Below, one piece after another: positions 22,615 through 33,651 of a stretch of DNA of 64,000 bases (position 1 is its first letter; each line of letters starts with the position of its first letter). Made by a program: the position numbers and the translations under genes. Source of the stretch: Myrica gale (taxonomy: Eukaryota > Streptophyta > Magnoliopsida > Fagales > Myricaceae). The stretch is from positions 23,175,001 to 23,239,000 of the forward strand of contig OZ005611.1 of NCBI GenBank assembly GCA_963930655.1, read 5' to 3'. The notes under the pieces were generated by a model. The model worked only from the letters and a program-made list of their open reading frames with translations, made no database searches and was not told the DNA's origin.

Positions 22615-24050
22615 ACCAATACTCTTTAACCCTTTCAAACCCTTTGCACACATTGAATATAATGTTCATTATCAAGCTGGTGGTGTGGTTCGTCGTAGCC
22701 TGGTTGAATAAGTGATTGGACCTTTCATCTGTTCCCATGTATTCGAAGATTGTCATCCCATTGGCCCGGTGGAAAGGATCTTCGATCCACAGTCTAATAT
22801 TCAGATGTTACCTATTATGCTATCCAACACATTTTCCATCGTAGACATTCTAAATGGGTCTGGATTCGTCCAGATTCAAATTGCAGAAAGTCCAATGTTA
22901 TTGCATTAAGCACAATTGCTGAAGAACACAGACGACTATCTGTCTTCTCATATATATTGAAGGATAATTTAAGAACAGACCAAAAACATTTCCTCCCCCT
23001 TTTTTTCTCTCGAACTTTCCTTCCCTGCCCTTGCGTCCCCCCTTTTCTCCCTGACTGTCCAGTGGCAGGAGGAGCTCCGGATCCTCTTGCCGCCGCCCCC
23101 ACCTTCCTTCCCTCTCTCTCCTTTCTCTTTCCCCTTCCTTTCCTCCTCCGTCCCCCTCCTTCTTCCTTTTCTTCTCTTTCCCTTTTTTTGTCCGGAACTT
23201 CGACGGTAGATCCCGGTGTTTCTGTGCATCATCAGTGGCCACTGCCTTGCCCAATGTCGTCTTCTCCTCCAGCCGAGCACAACGGTTCCGGCCCGGCTCC
23301 CTTCCGTCCGGTTTTCGTCGGTTTTGGTGGCCACGCGCCGTCTGGCTAGGTCCTGCACTCTTTGGCCAGCCCAGCGCCTCCTTGATGACTTCGGTGGCGC
23401 GTGGTGTACACGCGCCGGGTGCTGCTCCTTACGATGGTGGTGGCGCGGCCTCTCTGCTCGTTTGCTAGCGGTGGTGCTGGTTCCGTCTATTTTTTGTGGC
23501 TGTTGGTTTTTGTTTTTGGTTGTTTGTTGGTCTGTATTTTGTGTTTGTGTGTTTTGTTCTGGCTCCTGCGTGAGCTTATCCGATCCTTTGTGGATCTTTG
23601 TCCGCTCTTGTTTGGGCGATCTGTACCGGGTTGTGGTGCTTTATTTGTTGGTAAGCTTAGGTCCTAGTAGCGTCGTCTACTATGTCCGACCACCGCTCCC
23701 ACTGCCTAGCATGGAGCATATAGTGGCTTCTACCGATCCTTTTTAGGATCCCGCCGGCTATTTACGTCTGGTCAGTGTATTTCGGTTCCGTGTTGGAACA
23801 TGATCTATAAAAAAAATATTGAAGGATAATTTAGGAAAAGTCAGTAATAATCCAACTCTATATAGAGCCTTAGAGGGCTAGCATCCGGTCCAGCAGAACC
23901 GTCGAGGCGTTCGGGTTCTTGGAGGGTAGCCGATCGAGCCGCGATCTCTGGTGGTGAGAGGAAACGCTTCGAAATTATACCCAACAGGTTGAGCTCGCGT
24001 TGTTTTTGTTCAGAGCCGCTAATTTTTATGCGAGGAATTAAACCTGTAGA
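22615..24050 (-). pseudogene. O-methyltransferase (COMT-like) pseudogene, partial
   Basis: Two pieces of a plant caffeic-acid-type O-methyltransferase on the minus strand. The 5' piece (about 23865-24050) reads ELNLLGIISKRFLSPPEIAA and, in another frame, the LLDRML region of the dimerisation domain. The 3' piece (about 22620-22815) reads FHRANGMTIFEYMGTDE and SLIMNIIFNVCKGFE, then loses similarity before the S-adenosylmethionine-binding motif. Frameshifts and truncation exclude function. A poly(A) retroposon (22972-23815) sits in what would be intron 1. It lies in the same direction as, and just downstream of, a longer copy at 24636-27398, so the two arose by tandem duplication. Confidence 0.8.
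22972..23815 (+). mobile_element. Poly(A) retroposon, 844 bp, 18-bp target duplication
   Basis: Flanked by a perfect 18-base direct repeat, atattgaaggataattta, at 22954-22971 and 23816-23833. The insert starts with about 200 bases of C/T-rich DNA, continues GC-rich, then T/G-rich, and ends tctataaaaaaa. This is the layout of target-primed reverse transcription by L1-type machinery. No reverse transcriptase is encoded. A 176-codon open frame at 23216-23746 runs through the GC- and T-rich part but resembles no protein I know and may be chance. Compare the insertion at 29640-30511. Confidence 0.85.
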
Positions 24051-24173
24051 TAAAAAATGGTGAAAGCCAGGGTGCATCACCCAGTGAGTGTGTACTTGTA
24101 CTCTTTTCTTTTCTCTATGTTAATCTATTTGCTTTGTACGTACGTCATGCGAGCTAAACATGCAGTTCTTTTT

Positions 24174-24186
24174 TTTTTTTTCTAAG
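24174..24186 (-). mobile_element. Very short poly(T) insertion with CTAAG end
   Basis: Thirteen bases, ttttttttctaag, lie between two 17-base copies of aaacatgcagttctttt (24157-24173 and 24187-24203). Read on the minus strand it is cttag followed by a poly(A) run, like the end of the retroposon at 29640-30511. Simple slippage duplication is the alternative. Confidence 0.45.
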
Positions 24187-24505
24187 AAACATGCAGTTCT
24201 TTTAAATTGTGCAAGAGGCAGAAATATTATTCTGGATGCACCGCGGCACCGCTCTGCGAGGTTCACATGGCTTTCCCCCTTCCCCGACATGTCTGGACGC
24301 GCCGATCTTTGTCACCAGCCAGTGGGGGAGTTTTTTTTTATTCAATTTTTAATTATTTCTTTCTGAAAATATGTATCTTTAAAAGTATATTCCGCGATCT
24401 TCACAGTTCATTATTTCAAGTCTAGTGCTGATATCAATGATAAGACTTGTCATTATCTTATCTTTCTGCATCAGAAAAGACAGAACTGTTTGTATTTCTG
24501 TTCTT

Positions 24506-24528
24506 TTTTTTTTTGGTGGCCATTGTTC
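24506..24528 (-). mobile_element. Short poly(T) insertion between 11-bp repeats
   Basis: Twenty-three bases starting with nine T and ending ggtggccattgttc lie between two copies of tttctgttctt (24495-24505 and 24529-24539). The direct repeat is low in complexity, so chance is a real alternative. Confidence 0.3.
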
Positions 24529-24635
24529 TTTCTGTTCTTAATTAAGCACGGCATGTTCTATAAGGATTTAAGGAAAACTTTATTTTCGTGGCAATTTTCT
24601 GCAACAGCAAAACATAAAAAAAGTTACTCCAGCAT

Positions 24636-27398
24636 TTAAGGATCTGCTCTCTTGTGGAACTCCATAACCCAGCTATTGTAAGCACAGCATATGACCTCAT
24701 GAAAATCCACACTTCTCAGCTAATGCCTCGAACTCTTTTTGGGTCCTCTCTTTGCCTCCCGGGTTTTGAGCTAACATGAACAAGTCTTGCTCGAAGACGA
24801 TATATATTTGATGAAACATTACTCTCAGGAACCACAGGAAGAATCGATTCCACAATGATCACCTTTCCAGAGTTTGGAAGAGCTTTCCAGCAGTTTTTGA
24901 GAAGTTTCAAGCAATGCTCGTCACTCCAATCATGAAGTATCCACTGCAAGTGTCAATGCTTCAACATCTAATGAATAGGAACCTACTTATCCAATCAGAT
25001 GAAGAAAGACAGCAGTCATATTAAGTTTCTTGTTATCTTCATTTATAGCTATGAACCCCCCCCCCCCCCCCCCTCTTTCCTCGGAAGGAGGAGGGCAACA
25101 AAACTATATAGTTTACCATTGTAACCCGCTTATGACTGCAATGGAGAATTCCTCTCAGACTCATCAGAGGTCAGCAATGGCCTCGATAAAGGCCAAGGTT
25201 GTGGCATGATATGGGTTGAGAGGTTCCATACAATGTATCTTGCCTTTTAACATATTATCTCAAAGCAACAGTAGTCTTGAAATTTATTTCCCCTTTTATT
25301 CCTAAAAAATTATTTTAGTTTATGCAACATGAATGAGATGGCTATTTGATTTCAACAAAGAAGTACAGCGCCTAAACTAAGCAAAATGGCTATCAGAATC
25401 AGGAAACTTGCCTTCATGAAAATGGCATCTCCTTTGGGATCACTCTGGAACATATCTCCTCCAACATGCTCCACACCTACAGCATGACATGCTTTCAAGT
25501 TAGGGTTCATCTTGTCTCAAAATTATGCTGGCTGTGAGCCACAACTTGATCAAGTCCAGAAGTTGCATTTACCACCGGTTGAGAAGTCCAGAAGTTGCTT
25601 TCAAGTTAGGGCCATTGGGGGCTGTTGGCAACATATTGAGTCATGGGATAACTATTGTCTCTAAAACAATGACATTGAGAGCAACAGACATATGAGACAT
25701 GGAACAACCATACAACACATCAGCAAAGAGCTCAATATCCACTTATACTTGCATCTTAAACATGTCATAAAACTCTTAAGCCAATGAAAGAACAAAATCA
25801 GTACCTGGATAAGAAGGTGCATCAGCTAAAACATGAGGGAGATCAAAATTGATGCCCTTAATCTGAGGGTATTTAGAAGTGATACTTTTAAGTGTAACTC
25901 CAAGCCCGCCACCCACATCAACCAAAACTTTGAGGCCATCAAACCCTTTGTACACCTCGAGTATCTTCTTCATGATCAAGGTAGTGTGGTTTGACTAGCC
26001 TGGTTGAATACATGATTGAACCTTTCATCTGTTCCTGGGTATTCAAATGCCGTCATCCCATAGGCCCTGTTGAAAGGAATCCCCCCATCTAGTATAGTAT
26101 CATTCAAGTGGTACCTGAGTAGAATGACCCTTGAATGAGCCTACTATCGCGTTTAAGAAACTTCAAACAATTGACACTCAAATTCTTCTAAATCCAAGGT
26201 TATTTGATTGAGGGTGACAGCCTTACCATAAAGGTGCAGAGAGAAATAAGATCAATCGAATTTCAATACATATTTCATGAAAAGTTATGGGAGGTGTGTA
26301 AGGAAGTGGTTTAGAACATATACCAGCTCTTTGCATAGGTCATTTCAGTCATGCATCAACCACATATACCTCATGGCCCCAATCACTTGCATTATTATTG
26401 TTTGTTTGGTTAGAGTTTACTGTTTAGGTTTTAACGCATCCAAACATGGAATTCCACCTAAATGTTGAATTTAAAATTTCCAAATAAGACCCTTCCTTTT
26501 TACCTTCATTTCTCTCCCCCTTCCTTTTCACATCTCTCTCTCTTCTCTCCGGGAGATGTTCGTTTGGAAGAAATTTGTAGAATTCTGATAAAAATGTGAA
26601 TATTTAGGTGGTGTAAAAGTTGTATTGACATGCGTGTAAAATTGTTAAAAGAGATTGATATTTGTAAAAGAAAATAAAGTGTTGTATTATAATACATGTA
26701 TTTTGTGATATTTGAATTGTAAAAAAAAATATTATGCAAATCTTAAAAAAAAAAAAAAAAAGGAGTAAACCAACTTGACATGGATCTCTGTTACTTTTTC
26801 TTTTGAGCATCCCGAAAAGCACAATTTAGTCGTCCTCTAAATTCATTATATGTAGGAATAAAATAACCACGAGAACTTTGACTTGCATTCGAATACCCCC
26901 ATATCAAAATAAGTACCACAAATCATAAAAGCATCAATCCAAAGCTTTTAAGCTTGCACTACACTGAAAAGGGTAACAAGTAGTCTACCACCATCAATTA
27001 AGTTTTGGAAAAAAAATAATTGCCTAAACTGTGTTTCAGGGATTACCAGCTCTCCATGAAGACCTTGTCGTGATGCAACAGGAACAGAGGACTAACAGAG
27101 CCCCCACCAGAGTTCCTAACAAGGAACTTGCAAATGGGTCCCACACCATACAGTCTCTCAATCTCTCCGTCCTCACTGGTCGCGATTGAGCACTTGAGTA
27201 TGGAATAGCTAGCCAAGAGCCGTAGCATCCGGTCCAGCAGAACCGGCGAATCAGGATTCCTGGTGGGAAGCCGAGCCGCGATTGCAGAACCATCGGAAGT
27301 ACCACGGCGTTTGCTAATCGGACGGCCAATTTGCCCACCTCTTCTTCGTGGTCCATATGGGTTATATGTGTCGGGTCGGGTTGATCGGAGCCGCTCAT
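24636..27398 (-). pseudogene. O-methyltransferase (COMT-like) pseudogene, four exons
   Basis: Exons (minus): 27047-27398, 25805-26114, 25412-25476, 24636-24943. Start ATG at 27398. Exon 1 has EEEVGKLAVRLANAVVLPMV, then a deletion with frame change, then ARLPTRNPDSPVLLDRMLRL and HDKVFMESW. Exon 2 has [20 protein letters not shown], a frame break, then the SAM-binding motif [14 protein letters not shown] and [18 protein letters not shown]. Exon 3 is VEHVGGDMFQSDPKGDAIF. Exon 4 has the catalytic His region [18 protein letters not shown], then two more frame breaks before EVICCAYNSWVMEFHKRA. Intron 3 would use a GC donor (AAG-gcaagt). At least four frame lesions make it non-functional. The family methylates phenolic hydroxyls in lignin and specialised metabolism. 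The whole gene structure is kept, so this is a DNA-level duplicate, not a processed copy. Confidence 0.9.
25056..25073 (+). repeat. Poly(C) run of 18
   Basis: Eighteen C in a row in an intron of the O-methyltransferase pseudogene. Runs of this length are rare in plant DNA and are also hard to sequence, so length is uncertain. Confidence 0.7.
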
Positions 27399-27729
27399 TT
27401 TTTGTTGTGGGAGGGGCTGATTTCGAACCCGTGAATCGAAGTGGCAAAATTTTGTCTGACCAACTTGTACGTGCTCTCCAAAGTAGAATGTCGGGATTTC
27501 CAAAGCAACCTGTTGGATCTATAAAAGATTTGAGCTTTATACTCTGATATGAGCCTATGAATCATGATGATGTCTAGACTAATAGCAGTTCACTGTGTTT
27601 TTCTAGAAATTTTTTTGTAACCATTTTGCTTACTGTTTTCCAGATAATATTCATATTATCGGTTACTCACTTACTTGTTTTCAGATGATATAGAGTAAAA
27701 TATCATGCTAAGAAGACAGTCTCCTGTAA

Positions 27730-28023
27730 AAGCGCGCAGATCGACCATCAAAGCGAGTCAATGTAGATGATGCTACCACCTCTAAATCAAAGAAAACATA
27801 TAAATCTTCAAAGGGCAAGAAATACACAGTCCCTGAAGACTTTGATGATTCCCGTTTCTTTAACCCTCAAGCGGAGGAGCTATGCAATTCCAAGTTCGGA
27901 TCAAAGGATCCTCTCTTGGAAAGAGAAATTCGGTTAGAAGAAATATCACAGGTTCGTCTACCTGCGAAATTTCTGTCAAAAGGATGGGAATCATCCTCTT
28001 CTCAAACAATTGACACCACCTGA
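27730..28023 (+). other. Open frame resembling a plant transposon protein fragment
   Basis: An open frame without ATG, bounded by stops at 27727 and 28021, reads KRADRPSKRVNVDDATTSKS, then SKGKKYTVPEDFDDSRFFNP, then LLEREIRLEEISQVRLPAKF and SKGWESSSS. The basic, then acidic, composition and the motif around LPAKFLSKGW resemble the amino part of proteins carried by plant retroelements, but I cannot name a family. No LTR was found around it. Confidence 0.35.
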
Positions 28024-28937
28024 CCTACGTACGGAAACATTGGTACAACCGTACAAGAATTCTAGTCGAATATTCATAATGTTTCTGATCCTGTCAATTT
28101 TTCTGTTTATATTTGAGGAAGCATAATAGATATTTCTCATTCTTTGGCTGCTGCTATTGGTATTCCTCGTGTCTCACTCCCAATTTATCCTTATGCTACC
28201 ACAAACTGTTCTGCCATAACTACCATCGTAAGTTTTATGGCTCGTAGATCATTAGAAAATTCACTAATACTTGTTACAACGTGATGTGGTTGTTCGAACA
28301 AGTCTTTTTGTTTTTGTTTTTGTTTTTTTTTTTGCGACGAAAGTGAAATTAACATGTGATAAAATTGACTTAAATATGTGTTTTAACTCTTTAGTGACGA
28401 AAAAAATATTTTGATAATTATTTTTAGTAACGAAATTAAAAACTTTCCCGACTAAAGAAACAAAATTGTACTACACATGCATTGGAACATGCGCAAGTCC
28501 TTAAAAAATGTCCAAGCTGGGCTCTAGGTTGAGTAGTAGGAACAACTTTTAATTTATTATGAGTCCAAATTATGGATTCAAATAAGTTCTTGCCGATAAT
28601 CACGTCAGCTCAATAGAAACATTAAAGTAAAAGTTCTTACAAAATGAGCACCTAGGGAAAAAAAAGGCCATAAGCAGATAACGATGGATCGAGAAGCTAC
28701 GTACACATGCAACACGACTCGGGGGGGAAAATAGTTGTAAAAGAGGGGAAAAGATCGATTGAATCTTCTCCATATTCTCTTCCACAAACGGCTAAATCCG
28801 ATCCATTTGCGAGTTCTAGCTAGTTTGTGTGGATCGATATGCAGGAGTCATTAGTACTCTTTTATACATTACATGCACGCATGCTTGACTTGCCAGTTGA
28901 ATTGCATGCGTACATAAGCATTCAAATGCTTTTCTCG
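28024..28937. other. AT-rich DNA between relics; includes 3' side of the dioxygenase site
   Basis: No gene is supported. Words such as gcgacgaaagtg and agtgacgaaaa near 28335-28450 hint at a decayed DNA element. The last few hundred bases (about 28600-28937) are what lay downstream of the dioxygenase gene before the Copia insertion. Confidence 0.35.
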
Positions 28938-28942
28938 TCCTC

Positions 28943-29173
28943 TATTAATGATAGCAACGGTCATATTCTCATGAGTAAATATTGTATAGTATATCATTTC
29001 CTTAGTTAACTACACACGTTATAGGAAGATTTCATACGACATAATTGTTTCCTTTCCTGGTAGCACGAGATATGAGAATTCTTCTCTTGTTATGTAATAT
29101 AAATATTTGTACTTTTGATAATGAAAGACAAGTCAATTCATACAATTCTTATCCTACTCTGTGCACCTTAACA
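28943..29173 (+). repeat. Copia 5' LTR
   Basis: 231 bases. Ends TATTAA...TTAACA instead of the usual TGTTAA...TTAACA. It differs from the 3' LTR by scattered substitutions and small gaps, including a 12-base doubling taatgtaatata in the 3' copy and a short extra piece near its start, so the insertion is not recent. Confidence 0.92.
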
Positions 29174-29639
29174 TGATATCAGGGTCTTGGTTTTTTTTTT
29201 TTCCATCGTGTCTAGCTCAAGTCCAATTTCTTCTCCGGAGGTCTCCCCTCCCCCGTCCAAACCACCTTCTCACACGCCCCAACCACCACTTGATACCAAC
29301 TTCCCATTTATCCTCCATTCTTCGGATTATCATGGAGCCATATTGGTCTCTACTCTTCTCAATGGTGAAAATTTTCTCAAATGGTAGACGGCCATGAAAA
29401 TTGCCTTAAACGCCAAAAATAAACTCAGCTTCATTGATGGTTCCCTGCCCAAACCAACAACCTCTTCCACTGATATTTAGTTATGGGAGAGCTGCAACGT
29501 CATGGTTTTGTCATGGATCCTCAATTCCATTGACAAATCTATTCTTGACAGCCTCATTTACCTTGATAGTCCACGGACTGTTTGGCTAGATCTTCAAGAT
29601 CGTTTTTCTTAATCCGACAACCCCTGCATCTTTCAACTC

Positions 29640-30511
29640 TTTTTTTCTAAGTACAGGTGAATATCATTTCACTGGGAAGCATACAAACATGTTGGATACA
29701 GACGACCTTCCGAAGCCGGATACAAAGAGCGGGGGCAAAAAGCACATTACAACAACAATAAAAGCCCTACGGGCTGTACAACGAAGGGCCATAAAGGCCT
29801 GATTCCAAATGGCCACAAAGGCCTCAATATGACAAACCCAAAAGGTCGTGGATTAGAAGCGGATTCAAAGACCGAAATTAACTCCGCCAAAAATGGCGGT
29901 TGCAGGAGGAATGGGTAGTCACGCACCGCACTCTCACTTCCTCAAGAGAGCATCTACACCAACACCAATGGACAGCGAGGTCCACAACAAAAAGCCCAAC
30001 GAAATAACATACAAACACACAGGAAAAATACAACAAAAGAATAATCGTTGGCCGGTCGGAAACCGACCAGAAAATAGAGCCCCGAGACACCACCGAAACA
30101 AATCCAAAAAGGGGGGCGTGTGAGAGGCACGCGTCTGCGCATGGCCTCTCGTAAGGAGACGCACCGGCCAATGACGACTGGAGAGAGTTGGAGACGACTG
30201 CCTGGAGCTGCTGATGTCTTCCCCGCTGAGCGTGGCCACCGAAGTCCAACGAGAACGGCGAGATCTGGAGTTGAAGAAAACCGTAGAGGGAGACCAAAAA
30301 TGGGGGTTTTGTGAAAAAATGTCCGGCCAAAAGAGAGAGAGGAGAAATAGGAAGGGAAGGGGAGGATGGTGAGAGGAGCTTCTGTTCTTCCTACCGCTGG
30401 TCACAGAGAAAGAGGAGGGACTTCAAACAAAGGGGAGGGGAAAATCTAGAGAGGGTAGAACCTCTCTCTCTAGAATGCAGAAGCTTGATTTAGTTGGTCT
30501 CACTTTTTGGT
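29640..30511 (-). mobile_element. Poly(A) retroposon, 872 bp, 19-bp target duplication
   Basis: Interrupts the Copia gag region. Perfect 19-base direct repeats cccctgcatctttcaactc flank it at 29621-29639 and 30512-30530. Read on the minus strand it starts in CT-rich DNA (about 30511-30300), passes through a GC-rich middle, and ends ctgtacttag followed by a short poly(A). No reverse transcriptase is present. An open frame of 156 codons (minus, 29934-30404) has no known relative. Near its 3' end two matched words ggcctttatggcc and ggcctttgtggcc form short palindromes. Architecture, length and a few words (ggtggccacgc, tccttacga) are shared with 22972-23815. Confidence 0.88.
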
Positions 30512-33078
30512 CCCCTGCATCTTTCAACTCGAACGTGATATTGCAACTCTCACCCAAGACACACGCTCTCTGGCCAACTATTTCACTATGCTCAAGGGGT
30601 ACTGGGACGAGCTTTCCATCCTCCAAACCGTTCTTCTTGCACCTACCCCGCTCTCAAAGAGACCCGGCAGATCTGTGAAACTGAAAAAAAAATTCAGTTC
30701 CTCATGGGCCAACACGATTCCTTTGCCTCTATGCGCAGCCATCTCCTAGCCATGGATCCCTTGCCTCCTCTTTCTAAGATCTACTCCACTCTCCACCAAG
30801 AAGAGCAGCAGCGCCTCCTCCACCTTCCCTCTCTTCAGCCAGACGCCACTGCCATGGCAGCAGATTGGTCTCATTTTCGCTTGTCACTCTAGTGGTCACG
30901 GCAAAGGCAGACCTCGTTGATCTCACTGCCACCGCGATGCCCATTGGCATGACCAATGCTATCGCCTCCATGGCTTCTCACTAGGCCACCGTATTTCCTC
31001 CCGTGCTACAGGCAGCTCCTCCGGCAGCCATCCCACTGCTTCTCGTGCTCCAGCTCCTCCATCGGCAAACCAGATCTCGGTTCCTGGTGACACTCCTTCA
31101 AACGACGTTGATATGCCTCCGGGTCTCTCCAACGAACAATTTCAGCAACTTATGGAATTCCTCAATTCCAAAAATCCCCCTCCAGTCACTCATTTAGTAA
31201 ACTTCACAGGTACACTCGCTTCTTGTTACTCGGTTAAATTAAATCTTAATACTGCATGGGTCCTCGATTCAGGGGCTTCTGACCATATGATTTCTACCCG
31301 ATCTGCCCTTACAAATCTTGCTTACCCTTGTCCTATTAATCTCCCAAATGGCGACACTGTTTCTATCAGTCATTCAGACACTGTTCATTTATCTCCAAAT
31401 TTCACTCTTGATAATGTTCTTTTTGTCCCTCAATTTAAATTTAATTTAATGTCTATTAGCAAAGTTACCTCAGCTCTTAAATGTGTTACAATTTTTTTCT
31501 CAACTTTTTGTGTTTTTTAGGACCTTGCAACGAAGAGGTTGATTGGAACGGGTGAAGTTTGTGATGGCCTCTACTACTTCGAGCCTTTTTCCGCCTTTAG
31601 TTTCTTGTCTCATCGTGAGACATCGCCCCCTTTATGGCATGCTCACCTAGGTCACCCCTCCTTTCACTGCATTCCTACAATTCTTAATTTTTCGACTGCT
31701 AATTTTCATTGTGATGTATGTGCTCGCGCTAAACATACTCGTCTCCCTTTTTCAATAAATTTAAATAAAAGCGTGGTTTGTTTTAATCGTATATATTGTG
31801 ATATTTTGGGTGGTTATTCTTCTCTGTCTTTTTCGGTGCACATTATTTTTTGACGATAGTCAGCAACTATTCTTGTAATACATGGGTCTATTAGATGCAT
31901 TTGAAATATGACACTTATTCTTGCCTCATGCATTTTTTCTCTTGTACGTACTCGCATCAAACCATTAAAATTGTACGGATTGAATATGGTCAGGAATTTT
32001 TTTCCATTAAAATGCAAACTTTTTTTCACGACCACTGTGTTTTTCATGAAAAAACATGTGTCGCCACCCCTCAATAGAATGGCGTTGCCGAACGAAAACA
32101 TCGTCTTCTTCTTAATGTGGCCCGATGTCTTCGCTTTCATGCCAACCTCCCTATCACTTTTTAGGGTGAATGCATATTGCCCGCCACTTACCTTATTAAT
32201 CGCACACCAACTCCCAGCCTTGTGCAATAAATCCCCATATGAACTCATTTTTCACAAAGCCACCTTCTACCATCATCTGGGGCTCGAGGTTGCTCACTCT
32301 CCTTCTGGCATCTCCTCAATCAACGAAAATATGTTTTGGATATCCTTACCGACATCGGTCATCTTGGCGCTCACCCTGCTCTCACTCCTATGGAACAACA
32401 CCTCACACTCACAGAAAGTGACGGTGATCTCTTATCCGACCCTAGCATTTACCGTAACCTTGTCGGTCGGATCATTTACCACACATCATCCGTCCAGATA
32501 TTGTTTTCTCCATCAATCTTGTTAGCCAGTTCATGCATGCTATATCAAATCCACCCCTGGTCAAGGTCTTTTTATCCTACTAAATTCACAGGTTTTCGCC
32601 TACTCTGACTCTGATTGGGCTAGTTGTCTCCTCACTCGTCGTTTCACTACTTGTTTCTTCATTCAACTTGGTACCAGTCTCATCTCTTGGCGTACCAAAA
32701 AAGCAGTCTACGGTCTCTCGCTCTTCTGCTAAAGCAGAATACCATGCGATGACATCTATCAAGTGTGAACTTACTTGGCTCCAGTCTCTCCTCACTGATC
32801 TCCACCTCTCCCATCCCGCACTCATGCATCTTTATTTGACAATCAAGACGCCCTCCACATCGCTAAGAATCTTGTCTTTCACGAACATACAAAGCATATT
32901 GAGATTGACTGTCATATCATTCGTGAAAAACTCCACAATGGCCTCATTACCACCGCTCACTTCCCAGCTTCGACTCAACTTGCTAACATTTTTACCAATG
33001 CTTTGGGTCGTGACTTATTTCATCAATTATAGCACAAGTTGGGTATTTTGAATCTTCATGCGCCAACTTGAGAGGGAG

Positions 33079-33327
33079 TATTAATGATAGCAACGGTCAT
33101 ATTCTCCATTTATGAGTAAATATTGTATAGCATATCATTTCCTTAGTTAGCTACACGAGTTATATGAAGATTTCATACAGCACAATTGTTTCCTTTCCTA
33201 GTGCACGAGATATGGGAATTCTTCACTTGTTATGTAATATAAATAATGTAATATAAATATTTGTACCTTTAATAATGAAAGACAAGTCAATTCAGACAAT
33301 TCTTCTTTTACTCTGTGCACCTTAACA
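33079..33327 (+). repeat. Copia 3' LTR
   Basis: 249 bases, partner of 28943-29173. The polypurine tract ends at 33078. It carries the doubling of taatgtaatata absent from the 5' copy. Confidence 0.92.
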
Positions 33328-33651
33328 TCCTCATTGGTCCCTCGTTTTGGATCCTCATGACGTCTAGGTATGATTTTCCATGGAGTTCGCGTGAAAGAAA
33401 TCCCCTGTAGTAATCTGCAGCAATGATTCTTCTGAACAACGCTGGCCTATCTGCAGTAACAAGGCTTGCAGCTGGCCCCAAGTCTCCATCTAGTTTGGGG
33501 CTGTAAAATGTGGCTATAGAGAGTCTCTCCTTCTCCGAGTTAACTGTTGCTCGATGCTCGATGCTCCGGTACGGTACATACCATTTGTCAAGATCTGGCG
33601 CCAAATCATATGCCAAAGACATAATTTCGGCCATGATTAAAGGGAAATCAG

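Larger units (their letters stand above)
28943..33327 (+). mobile_element. Copia LTR retrotransposon, decayed, 4.4 kb
   Basis: Two LTRs (28943-29173 and 33079-33327) start tattaatgatagcaacgg and end caccttaaca. The element is flanked by a perfect 5-base duplication tcctc (28938-28942 and 33328-33332). A primer site tgatatcaggg at 29174, like that for initiator tRNA-Met, follows the 5' LTR; the purine tract gagagggag precedes the 3' LTR. Coding relics run in order: gag, gag-pre-integrase (PLWHAHLGHPSFHC and a CxxC), integrase pieces, then directly the tail of the reverse transcriptase (PMEQHLTL) and RNase H (FAYSDSDWASCLLTRR, KAEYHAMTSIKCELTWLQ). The reverse transcriptase core is missing. Stops and frame changes are many. 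A retroposon interrupts gag at 29640-30511. Confidence 0.93.

Noticed and set aside
22898..23358. Overlapping minus-strand Arg/Gly/Glu-rich frames of up to 129 codons
   Set aside because: They are the mirror of the CT-rich 5' end of the retroposon; low complexity keeps several frames open at once.
31814..32248. 144-codon minus-strand frame
   Set aside because: It lies opposite Copia integrase relics; no motif.
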